Assembly (NCBI GenBank): GCA_046484535.1
Contig: JAWOIT010000046.1
Coordinates: forward strand, 1-19,253
Direction of reading: 5' to 3'
DNA length: 19,253 nt
From: JAPHTQ01 sp046484535
GTDB lineage: Bacteria; Pseudomonadota; Gammaproteobacteria; Thiohalomonadales; Thiohalomonadaceae
Made by a program: the position numbers and the translations under genes. The notes below the pieces were generated by a model. That model saw only the letters and a list, made by a program, of their open reading frames with translations, had not been told where the DNA came from and did no database searches. Of this stretch, positions 13,709 through 19,253 are shown in pieces. Position 1 is the stretch's first letter; every line of letters begins with the position of its first letter.

Positions 13709-14611
13709 TCAATAGGCTCGCTGTGCGATGCCCACTTCCAGGGTGTGGACCTGGCCGGGCTGCAATTCAAGGGCATTCTCCGCCGCATTGGCGGTCTCCA
13801 CGCAGAGCATCCGCCGATACCCCTCGGGCCCCAGGTCGCCCATCTGCCGCGCCTTGTCGCTGCCCGGATTCCACACCACGGTCGAACGGCTGTTCTTTGC
13901 CCGCAGCACCAAGCGCCTGCCAAGCACGGGATCGCGAATCTCACAGCGGCCGTCGGTATCGAGATAGATACGATCCACCTCGCCGTCGATGCGCACCGCG
14001 CCGTGCTGCTGCTTGCGATCAAAACCGGTCACCTTATCCAGGTAGTTACACCCCTCCAGCCCATGCAGCGACACCTTACCCACATCACCGACCGCAAAAT
14101 AGGTGTGCAGCGCCTCGGTAAGCCTCACCGGCTTGCTGCCACTATTGGTGGTCTGCAGCGCCAGTTCCAGGCTCGCCCCGATACGCAGTGTCAGGCGCAG
14201 TTTCAGTGGTTGGGGAAACATACTACGGGTCTTCGCACTATCAATCAGGGCGAACTCCAGCTCGGTGCAGGCCGGATTGCCCGCGTCCACCCGCAGCAGC
14301 CGCCAGGGCACCGTGCGGGCATAGCCGTGCGCCGGCAGGGCCGAATCATCGGCATGCGCACCGAACCAGGGCCAGCAGACCGGCGCCCCGCCGCGGATCG
14401 ACTTGCCCGGCTTGAGGGAGGCCTCTTCGCTTAACCAGATCACCGGCTCATCGTTCAGGCGGTAGTCGATGAGCTGCGCCCCCTGCAAGGTGATCGCCGC
14501 CTTCGCCGCCCGGTTTTCCACCCGGGCCGCGATCAACCCACCTTCGGTCTTGATAAAATCGATACATCCGGGTAGGGCAAAATGTTTTTTAAGTTCTTCG
14601 ATGGTCTGCAT
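13709..14611 (-). CDS. yeaD: D-hexose-6-phosphate mutarotase, YeaD type
   Basis: A 300-residue aldose-1-epimerase-like protein that interconverts alpha and beta anomers of glucose 6-phosphate and related hexose phosphates. Family motifs are LQGAQLIDY (42-50), IRGGAPVCWPWFG (72-84), AHGYART with H95, ALHTYF with H169, VWNPG (246-250) and VETAN with E272, the expected catalytic acid. The start at 14611 follows GGGGGAG closely (about 2 nt of spacing); an in-frame ATG eight codons upstream would include that site in the coding sequence. Length and motifs are normal. The gene is on its own promoter, 99 nt upstream of the TPR gene on the same strand. Functionally it sits beside the products of the invertase and Mak. 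Confidence 0.93.
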   Translation of the reverse strand: MQTIEELKKHFALPGCIDFIKTEGGLIAARVENRAAKAAITLQGAQLIDYRLNDEPVIWLSEEASLKPGKSIRGGAPVCWPWFGAHADDSALPAHGYARTVPWRLLRVDAGNPACTELEFALIDSAKTRSMFPQPLKLRLTLRIGASLELALQTTNSGSKPVRLTEALHTYFAVGDVGKVSLHGLEGCNYLDKVTGFDRKQQHGAVRIDGEVDRIYLDTDGRCEIRDPVLGRRLVLRAKNSRSTVVWNPGSDKARQMGDLGPEGYRRMLCVETANAAENALELQPGQVHTLEVGIAQRAY

Positions 14612-14728
14612 CACTCCCCCTGTTATCTGCCTCATTAGGCAATCGTGTGGATTTGATCACCTGTAAGCGATTATAAGCCGTTCACCCCTGCGCTATACTG
14701 GAGCGCCCCGAAATCAGGACCGACCAGT

Positions 14729-15907
14729 ATGAACCACAGCGATGTCATCATCATCGGCGCCGGCGCTTCCGGACTGATGTGCGCCGCCGAAGCCGGCCGG
14801 CGCGGTCGCCGTGTGCTGGTGCTGGAGCAGTCCGCCAAGGCGGGCAACAAGATCCGCATGTCCGGCGGCGGCCGCTGCAACTTCACCAACTACGATGTCG
14901 GTCCCGAGCACTACCTCAGCCACAACCCGCACTTCGTCAAATCGGCGCTGAGCCGTTTCACCCAGTGGGACTTCATCGCCCTGGTCGAGCGCTACCAAAT
15001 ACCATACCACGAACGGGATCACGGCCAACTCTTCTGCAACGACAGCTCGGCCGACATCCTCAACATGCTGCTGGCCGAATGCCGCGAGGCCGGCGTCACC
15101 CTGCAACTGAAAACCCGCATCGAGAGCGTCGAACACAAAGGGGAGGGATTCGTGCTGCGCACCAGCCGCGGCGACTACGCCTGCGACTCACTGGTGATCG
15201 CCACCGGCGGCCTTTCCATCCCCAGCATGGGCTCCAGCCCCTTCGGCTACCGCATCGCCGAGCAGTTCGGCATCAGCGTATGGCCGCCCTCGGCGGGGCT
15301 GGTGCCCTTCACCCTGCAGCCGGAGGATAAGGCACGCCTCGCCCCGCTCTCCGGCATCGCAGTGGAGGCCGTGGTGGAGACCGGGGGCCAGGCTTTTCGT
15401 GAAAACGTGCTCTTCACCCACCGCGGCCTGAGCGGCCCGGCGATCCTGCAGGCCTCCAACTACTGGCAACCGGGCGAGGCGATCACCATCGACTGGTTGC
15501 CGGACGAAGAGCTCGACACCCTGCTGGAGACGGCGCGGCAGGAACACCCGAAACAGCAATTAAAGACCCTGCTGGGCCGCCTACTCCCATCACGGCTCCT
15601 CGCCGAACTGCTGCCCGCAGAGCTGCTCGAAACGCCTTTGGGACAGCTTGGAAAGAAGCAGATCGAAACCGCCGGACAACAGCTTCACCGCCGGCGCATC
15701 ACACCCGCCGGCACCGAAGGCTACCGCACCGCCGAGGTGACGCGGGGAGGGGTGGACTGCGATGCGGTTTCCTCCAAAACCATGGAGGCGAAATCGGTGT
15801 CGGGGCTCTACTTTATCGGCGAGGTGCTGGATGTCACCGGCCGGCTTGGCGGCTACAACTTCCAATGGGCCTGGGCATCGGGATGGTGTGCGGGGCAGTA
15901 TGTTTAA
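14729..15907 (+). CDS. HI0933-family FAD-dependent flavoprotein
   Basis: A 392-residue predicted NAD(P)/FAD-dependent oxidoreductase of the HI0933/YhiN family (BaiN-like). The FAD dinucleotide-binding motif is IIIGAGASGLM (7-17), followed by LEQSAKAGNKIRMSGGGRCN (about 32-51), a block specific to this family. Further along are VIATGGLSIPSMGSS, FTHRGLSGPAILQ, VTRGGV and the C-terminal FIGEVLD and GGYNFQWAWASG. The physiological substrate of the family is uncertain. The ATG at 14729 has only a weak GGA about 9 nt upstream. A TATACT hexamer at 14694-14699 could be the -10 of its promoter, with no good -35. It is divergent from yeaD and convergent with the chaperone-like gene. It is intact and of usual length. 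Confidence 0.94.
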   Translation: MNHSDVIIIGAGASGLMCAAEAGRRGRRVLVLEQSAKAGNKIRMSGGGRCNFTNYDVGPEHYLSHNPHFVKSALSRFTQWDFIALVERYQIPYHERDHGQLFCNDSSADILNMLLAECREAGVTLQLKTRIESVEHKGEGFVLRTSRGDYACDSLVIATGGLSIPSMGSSPFGYRIAEQFGISVWPPSAGLVPFTLQPEDKARLAPLSGIAVEAVVETGGQAFRENVLFTHRGLSGPAILQASNYWQPGEAITIDWLPDEELDTLLETARQEHPKQQLKTLLGRLLPSRLLAELLPAELLETPLGQLGKKQIETAGQQLHRRRITPAGTEGYRTAEVTRGGVDCDAVSSKTMEAKSVSGLYFIGEVLDVTGRLGGYNFQWAWASGWCAGQYV

Positions 15908-15925
15908 TTAAAAAATAGATCGAAA

Positions 15926-15976
15926 GGTAACTATTCGCCCAACTGGAAAAAGCAACCTCACCGCAAAGCTTCCCGC
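15926..15976. repeat. Dispersed repeat, copy C
   Basis: GGTAACTATTCGCCC (15926-15940) matches copy A at 2296 with one difference, followed by GGAAAAAGCAACCTCACCGCAAAGC and then TTCCCGC as in copy B. It lies just after the flavoprotein stop. Confidence 0.7.
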
Positions 15977-16018
15977 GGCCTGCATCTATACCCCCTCAGC
16001 CTCAAGGGGCCGCAGCTT
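15966..16018. repeat. Imperfect nested hairpin downstream of the flavoprotein gene
   Basis: AAGCT (15966-15970) can pair with AGCTT (16013-16017), GCGGCC (15975-15980) with GGCCGC (16008-16013), and an inner CCCCT (15992-15996) with AGGGG (16005-16009). The inner two helices compete for a few bases. It overlaps the end of repeat copy C. No T tract follows on either strand. Confidence 0.4.
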
Positions 16019-16021
16019 AAG

Positions 16022-16037
16022 CGGGTGAATTCACCCG
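16022..16037. terminator. Perfect 16-bp palindrome between convergent genes, possible bidirectional terminator
   Basis: CGGGTGAATTCACCCG is a perfect palindrome in the 146-bp space between the ends of the flavoprotein gene (+) and the chaperone-like gene (-). It has only TGTTTG on the plus side, so an intrinsic terminator role is weakly supported. Confidence 0.35.
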
Positions 16038-16053
16038 TGTTTGCATAGCCCCA

Positions 16054-16542
16054 TCAATCTCTATCAGGTCTCAGTCCCATACGCCGGATTGATTCAGGCA
16101 ACGTCTCTACGGGCACACTGAAAATCCGACCCCCTGATGACGTCATATCACTGATCTCCAATTGGTGGGAACGATGTGGTGGGTTGTTGTTCCTATTGTG
16201 CGTCATTATTCGCACAACCTGTTGGCCCCCAGGTGGAAGTGAAAATGTCATTGGAGAATAACGGAGGTGACACGCTTCGCGGCTACCCGAGATTGGAGAC
16301 AGGTCCACCTGTAATGCTTTCCAATCGTCGGATCGATTCTGAATAGTGATTTCGTCATTCCTTTTCTCAAGCATATTCAGTTTACTGGTGGAGATCGTCA
16401 AGCCATGACGCTGATTGGCAGCTGGCACGATGTTGGCCGTTACCGTAGCAACAGCTGTCGCACCCTCAGCGATAAGCACAAATGTACTCAACCCCAACAC
16501 AAGGGAGACTTTATAAAAAGACCGCAATTTCCATGTATTCAT
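16054..16542 (-). CDS. Secreted single-domain PapD-like (pilus chaperone N-domain) protein, paralogue 1
   Basis: A 162-residue protein with an N-terminal signal peptide (about 1-30, ending EGATA). The mature part resembles the first immunoglobulin-like domain of periplasmic pilus chaperones. ITIQNRSDDWKALQVDLSP (about 65-83) matches the 'TI-x-N' strand, and RYSPMTFSLPPGGQQVVRIM (about 94-113) matches the chaperone block with P-P-G-x-x-Q-x-V-R. Classic chaperones are about 220-240 residues with two domains; here the chain ends after about one, with FSVPVETLPES near the end. It is clearly paralogous to the gene at 16926 (shared ATATVT-N-IV, L-L-EK-DE-TI-NRSD, SP-PxGG-QVVR-M). No usher or pilin gene is in view. 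Function is unproven; a chaperone-like or adhesive role is inference. Confidence 0.75.
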   Translation of the reverse strand: MNTWKLRSFYKVSLVLGLSTFVLIAEGATAVATVTANIVPAANQRHGLTISTSKLNMLEKRNDEITIQNRSDDWKALQVDLSPISGSREACHLRYSPMTFSLPPGGQQVVRIMTHNRNNNPPHRSHQLEISDMTSSGGRIFSVPVETLPESIRRMGLRPDRD

Positions 16543-16593
16543 GCGGGTATTTTTCCCCTACTATTTATCCGTATAACCAAGCTCTTTGGTTGG

Positions 16594-16635
16594 TTATTAG
16601 TAAATATAGGTATACCCGACAATCATTACTAATAA
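16594..16635. promoter_or_regulatory. AT-rich inverted repeat upstream of chaperone-like gene 1
   Basis: TTATTAGTAA (16594-16603) and TTACTAATAA (16626-16635) are exact reverse complements 22 nt apart, 52-93 bp upstream of the start at 16542. Between them on the minus strand lie a possible -35 TTGTCG and, overlapping the left arm, TAATAA at 17 nt spacing. The right arm also forms a small palindrome ATTACT-aata-AGTAAT (16625-16640). The layout fits an operator over a promoter, but no known regulator motif is recognised. Confidence 0.4.
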
Positions 16636-16790
16636 GTAATTTCTATATGTGCGCCTGAAAAAAAAGATGTTACAAAAAAACGCTTTAATACCTGTCGTTG
16701 CTACGCCGCATTTTAAATAGCCGGTGATATCGACTTTTCGAGGAAGTCGTGTTGATACCCTTGACAGAAATTATGCCGTCACAAAAAAGG

Positions 16791-16821
16791 AAAAAACCGA
16801 ACCGCACTGCGGTTGATTTTT
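16791..16821 (-). terminator. Bidirectional-looking intrinsic terminator after chaperone-like gene 2
   Basis: AACCGC (16800-16805) and GCGGTT (16809-16814) form a perfect stem with a 3-nt loop. T tracts lie on both sides: five T's on the plus strand (16817-16821) and six T's on the minus strand (16791-16796). It is about 105 bp beyond the stop of the gene at 16926, so the two paralogues are probably separate transcripts. Confidence 0.7.
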
Positions 16822-16925
16822 AAGGGGACGTACTTACGAAGCAATATGTAATAGGTGCAATGACAGGAACCTTATTCATCACGTGGGAATCTATAGCGGT
16901 GTGCAAATACCCGACGCATTAACGA

Positions 16926-17408
16926 CTATTCGTAATTTTGATTATTCTCCCCCACATACGCTTGCTCGCTATAGACCGGCACGTTGAAAAGCGGCACTCC
17001 AGGCTCACGCGCATCACTGATCAAAAGTTCATTTTCCAATCTGCATGCACCATCAGGCTTATCCTGAATCATCAGCCGAACCACCTGATGACCTCCGGAC
17101 GGGATTGAAGTGGTCCTGGGGGAGAACCGCAAATTGCAATCTGCGCTGTTGCCTGAAGGAGCTGCCAGTTCAACCAGCAGTTCACGCCGATAGTCGCTAC
17201 GATTCATGATGGTGAACTCATCGTGAGTTTTTTCTTGCAGATGCAGCTCCCTGACAGAAAGCGAAAGCCCATCACTTCCCTTGCTCGGCTCGACGATATT
17301 GACGGTAACGGTCGCAATGGCGGTGGCGCTGAGTGCTGCACGCCAAAAGGAGCCCATAGATACAAGGAAGATTGTTTCGGCCAAAGTCCACAGAAAACGC
17401 CTGTTCAT
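16926..17408 (-). CDS. Secreted single-domain PapD-like protein, paralogue 2
   Basis: A 160-residue paralogue of the gene at 16054. The start at 17408 is set by AAGGA with about 6 nt spacing; the frame is open 29 codons further without a site. Residues 1-30 form a signal peptide (MNRRFLWTL...ALSATA). The mature part has IATVTVNIV, the strand FTIMNRSDYRRELLVEL and LRFSPRTTSIPSGGHQVVRLM, which correspond to chaperone strands and the P-x-GG-x-QVVR block. It has two cysteines, in ADCNLRFSP and GACRLENE, which could form a disulfide; the paralogue keeps only the first. Like the paralogue it lacks the second chaperone domain. A possible promoter (TTGTCA, 15 nt, TATGAT) lies just upstream. Function unknown. 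Confidence 0.77.
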   Translation of the reverse strand: MNRRFLWTLAETIFLVSMGSFWRAALSATAIATVTVNIVEPSKGSDGLSLSVRELHLQEKTHDEFTIMNRSDYRRELLVELAAPSGNSADCNLRFSPRTTSIPSGGHQVVRLMIQDKPDGACRLENELLISDAREPGVPLFNVPVYSEQAYVGENNQNYE

Positions 17409-17944
17409 TCGGCATCCTTTCCAACCGTTTGTCATACAATCATAAAAAATTCGGACCGGTGACAAATCCCTATCCTCCTCACTGTAACCCAACATTCCTG
17501 ATATCCGGCATTAGATGTTTTCTTATCACCTTGCGGATGAGTATCGCTCCAGTCTACTGCAGTGAACGTTTCTTGTCTAAAGGCTTGCCAACCTGGAAGC
17601 TTAGCTTAAAAAAACATCCCGAGAAGATATCCACCCTTAAAAATCTTCTTCCAGCTGTAGAAGGTACGGCTTAGGCGGCCACTATTTCAGAAAGCCTGAT
17701 TAAGATTAAATATCGCTTAACGGTTTGAGATATAATCACAGCGTATTGATCCGGTTCAGGTTTGGCACTTCATTACATGTACGTAACCTGGCTACAGCCC
17801 TCTCGATTTGCCGGATAAGGCATGGTTTAGAATGACATTTATTTCTATTCCGACTCGCAGATAAGTCTGTTTTTCGGCTCTGCCGATAGCGCTTCAGTTT
17901 TTTTCGGTCGGCTTATTCCGACGTACTATTGACATGGAGGTGCC
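17409..17944. other. Gene-free stretch between chaperone-like gene 2 and the DinB gene
   Basis: 536 bp between divergent genes. The end near 17408 carries a possible minus-strand promoter (TTGTCA with TATGAT at 15 nt spacing). A perfect TATAAT occurs on the plus strand at 17731-17736, about 210 bp before the DinB gene, without a good -35. Two small hairpins lie near the DinB start: TCGGC-tct-GCCGA (17874-17886) and GTCGG-cttatt-CCGAC (17907-17922), with a run of seven T's between them. The open frame at 17372-17674 has no product I recognise. Confidence 0.5.
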
Positions 17945-18472
17945 ATGAGCATCATAAAAGAGTTCCAGCTGTATGCCGAATACAATCGCCTGATGAATAC
18001 ACGGATGTACGACGCCGCATCGGCTCTGTCAGATGAAGAGCTTCGAAGCGATCGCGGCGCCTTCTTCAAATCGGTACTCGGCACGCTGAATCACATTTTG
18101 GTGGGCGACATTATTTGGTTAAAGCGATTTGCGCGGCACCCATCCAGCGGGAATGCTTTAAGTCACCTGAACCTTATCGAGCATCCCAAGGCGCTGAACC
18201 AAGTATTATTCAGCGAACTGAAGGCGATCAAAGACCAACGGGTTATTCTGGATGATCTTATCGTACAATGGATCTCCTCCTTATCCGACGCGGACCTTGA
18301 GGGTTCCATCGTCTATGAGAATATGGCCGGCCATCGTTTCGAGAAGCCCTTTGCGAGCCTCATAAGTCATTTATTTCTTCATCAAGTCCACCATAGGGGG
18401 CAGGTAACCACCCTCCTGTCTCAGTTCGGCGTGGACTTCGGGGAAACTGATTTGATCGAGATTATCCCTTAG
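17945..18472 (+). CDS. DinB family protein
   Basis: A 175-residue four-helix-bundle protein of the DinB/YfiT-like family, many of which are metal-dependent thiol (for example bacillithiol or mycothiol-type) transferases or uncharacterised stress proteins. The metal-binding triad is visible: H50 in GTLNHILVGDIIWL, and H146 and H150 in LFLHQVHHRGQVTTLLSQ. The N-terminal AEYNRLMNTRMY and the C-terminal DFGETDLIEIIP are typical of the subgroup often called 'damage-inducible protein DinB'. A strong GGAGG lies about 5 nt before ATG. No LexA-type operator was recognised upstream, so damage induction is not supported here. It stands alone between long non-coding stretches and is intact. Confidence 0.93.
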   Translation: MSIIKEFQLYAEYNRLMNTRMYDAASALSDEELRSDRGAFFKSVLGTLNHILVGDIIWLKRFARHPSSGNALSHLNLIEHPKALNQVLFSELKAIKDQRVILDDLIVQWISSLSDADLEGSIVYENMAGHRFEKPFASLISHLFLHQVHHRGQVTTLLSQFGVDFGETDLIEIIP

Positions 18473-18623
18473 ACTTCAGCATAATGGGTAGGCAAGGACA
18501 CCACTCCCTTCACACTTGAATAACTTACTGCGTTTTCACCGCCTCACCGCTACTGCTACGCTCAACACACGAACATAACAGCAATCGACGTTTGTCATAC
18601 AGGCGAGGCTTACCGAAAACCAG

Positions 18624-18642
18624 TATCCTTTCAGCAAGGATA
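18624..18642. other. Hairpin in the leader region of mgtE
   Basis: TATCCTT (18624-18630) and AAGGATA (18636-18642) form a perfect 7-bp stem with loop TCAGC, followed nine nt later by six T's. A palindrome TAACCGGTTA (18659-18668) lies just before the start codon. The hairpin could be the end of a leader structure, but the sequence is too short to be a classical M-box magnesium riboswitch. Confidence 0.4.
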
Positions 18643-18677
18643 ATGCACTACTTTTTTCTAACCGGTTAAATGGTGTG

Positions 18678-19253
18678 ATGAAACTGAAATTTACAGAAAT
18701 CGCCAAGGTCTTCAGCGGTAACCGCCACAGCCGCGCCCAGGTGCATGATGCCGATCTGGCTGACTATCTGGAGCTGATTAAGAAGAAAGATGAGCAGCGC
18801 TTCTTCAGCTACCTCTCCGGACTTCCGACCAAACTGCAGGCGGAGACCACCATCGAACTGCCGGAGCCGTTTCAGCGCGACTATATCGAACGGATCGATA
18901 CCGAGCAGTTGCTCGAACTGGTCAACGCCCTGGAGACCGACGACGCTACCGACTTCATGCAGCTGGCCCTGCGCTTCGCCCCGGATAAGGCCGAAGCGGC
19001 TTTCATCGCCATGGATGATTACCGTGAGAGCACCATCCGCCGGCTATTGCGTTACGAGGAGAATCAGGCCGGGGCCTTAATGCAGAGCGAGTTGTTCACC
19101 GCTCCGGTGGACGAGACGGTGCAGAGCTCATTGCGCCGACTGAAGAAACTCAAACAGGAAAACGGCCATTCGTTTCACCATGTCTTTGTGATCGATAAGA
19201 ATAAGCGCCTCCTGCGGGTGATCCCTTTCTCGGAACTAATCATCATCCCGCAA
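18678..19253 (+). CDS. mgtE: Magnesium transporter MgtE, N-terminal part, cut by window edge
   Basis: The first 192 codons of MgtE, a Mg2+ channel/transporter gated by its cytosolic domains; the frame is open to the last base. Residues about 20-130 are the helical N domain with its repeated acidic helices (LSGLPTKLQAETTIELPEPFQ, LLELVNALETDDATDF). NQAGALMQSELF (129-140) is the usual transition into the first CBS domain, which begins at about 135-140 (VDETVQSSLRRLKKLK, then HHVFVIDKNKRLLRVIPFSEL). The membrane domain lies beyond the window. ATG 18678 has no strong Shine-Dalgarno, and an adjacent in-frame GTG at 18675 is an alternative. MgtE assignment rests on these two domains; another CBS protein with an MgtE_N domain is the main alternative. 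Confidence 0.85.
   Translation, partial: MKLKFTEIAKVFSGNRHSRAQVHDADLADYLELIKKKDEQRFFSYLSGLPTKLQAETTIELPEPFQRDYIERIDTEQLLELVNALETDDATDFMQLALRFAPDKAEAAFIAMDDYRESTIRRLLRYEENQAGALMQSELFTAPVDETVQSSLRRLKKLKQENGHSFHHVFVIDKNKRLLRVIPFSELIIIPQ

Larger units (their letters stand above)
16543..16925. other. Gene-free stretch between the two chaperone-like genes
   Basis: 383 bp, AT-rich. It holds the promoter region of the downstream paralogue (inverted repeat at 16594-16635), a hairpin CGACTT-7 nt-AAGTCG at 16731-16749 and the terminator at 16791-16821. A 20-codon frame near 16860-16922 has no supporting signal. No other gene is seen. Confidence 0.55.

Noticed and set aside
372..17506. A 15-nt identity ACATTCCTGATATCC at 372-386 and 17492-17506
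   Set aside because: A single 15-mer match in 19 kb can occur by chance, and the flanks do not extend the similarity.
17372..17674. A 100-codon plus-strand frame upstream of the DinB gene
   Set aside because: Starts inside the opposing signal-peptide region, has no ribosome binding site and no recognisable product.
17874..17922. Paired hairpins with seven T's before the DinB gene, as an attenuator
   Set aside because: The T run begins 12 nt after the first stem and precedes the second, so neither forms a proper intrinsic terminator.
18473..18677. A magnesium riboswitch (M-box) before mgtE
   Set aside because: Only one 7-bp hairpin and a 10-bp palindrome are seen in about 200 bp; the multi-helix M-box core is absent.

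Overview
The window looks like a chromosomal segment of a gammaproteobacterium. The TrmB tail, a Mak-type ROK kinase very close to the enterobacterial protein, MurI, a YeaD-type mutarotase, a DinB-family protein and MgtE all read as gammaproteobacterial. A DsrC-family protein, a GH100 neutral invertase and several kinds of intergenic palindromic repeat point to an environmental, possibly sulfur-metabolising lineage. That last step is inference; no marker gene fixes a genus. I saw no rRNA, tRNA, CRISPR array, prophage or intact insertion sequence.

Layout. 1-363 is the 3' end of trmB (+), followed by about 560 bp with no supportable gene. 923-2016 (-) is a two-gene unit of a cupin protein and a small PQ-loop-like membrane protein. 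2017-2648 is a gene-free mosaic of palindromic and dispersed repeats. mak (-) and a DsrC-like gene (+) diverge around 3.6 kb. 4214-6695 (-) is a close-packed five-gene unit: DUF924 protein, a glutamine amidotransferase broken by a large internal deletion, a Tic20/DUF4870-like membrane protein, a LEA-type-2 lipoprotein and a MazG-like pyrophosphohydrolase. 6696-7144 holds a repeat, a 174-bp nested hairpin element and a strong terminator.

7145-9169 (-) encodes an OprC/NosA-type copper TonB-dependent receptor with both halves of the C-x3-M / H-x-M copper site. 9407-12303 (-) is a unit of GH100 invertase, murI and a uracil-DNA-glycosylase-superfamily protein. Divergent from the invertase is a well-formed four-half-site Pho box that precedes a 68-aa protein of unknown function (12493-12699, +). 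Then come a membrane-anchored TPR protein (-), the YeaD-type mutarotase (-) and an HI0933-family flavoprotein (+).

16.0-17.4 kb (-) carries two paralogous secreted proteins that resemble only the N-terminal domain of PapD-type pilus chaperones, with no usher or pilin in view. The window ends with a DinB-family protein (+) and the first 192 codons of mgtE (+).

Functional threads. Invertase, fructokinase and hexose-6-phosphate mutarotase could together channel sucrose into hexose phosphates, although they are not one operon. The Pho box predicts that the 68-aa protein is made under phosphate limitation. The most unusual items are this Pho-controlled orphan, the DsrC-like protein lacking both redox cysteines, the paired single-domain chaperone-like proteins, the hairpin element at 6863-7036 and the deleted amidotransferase.
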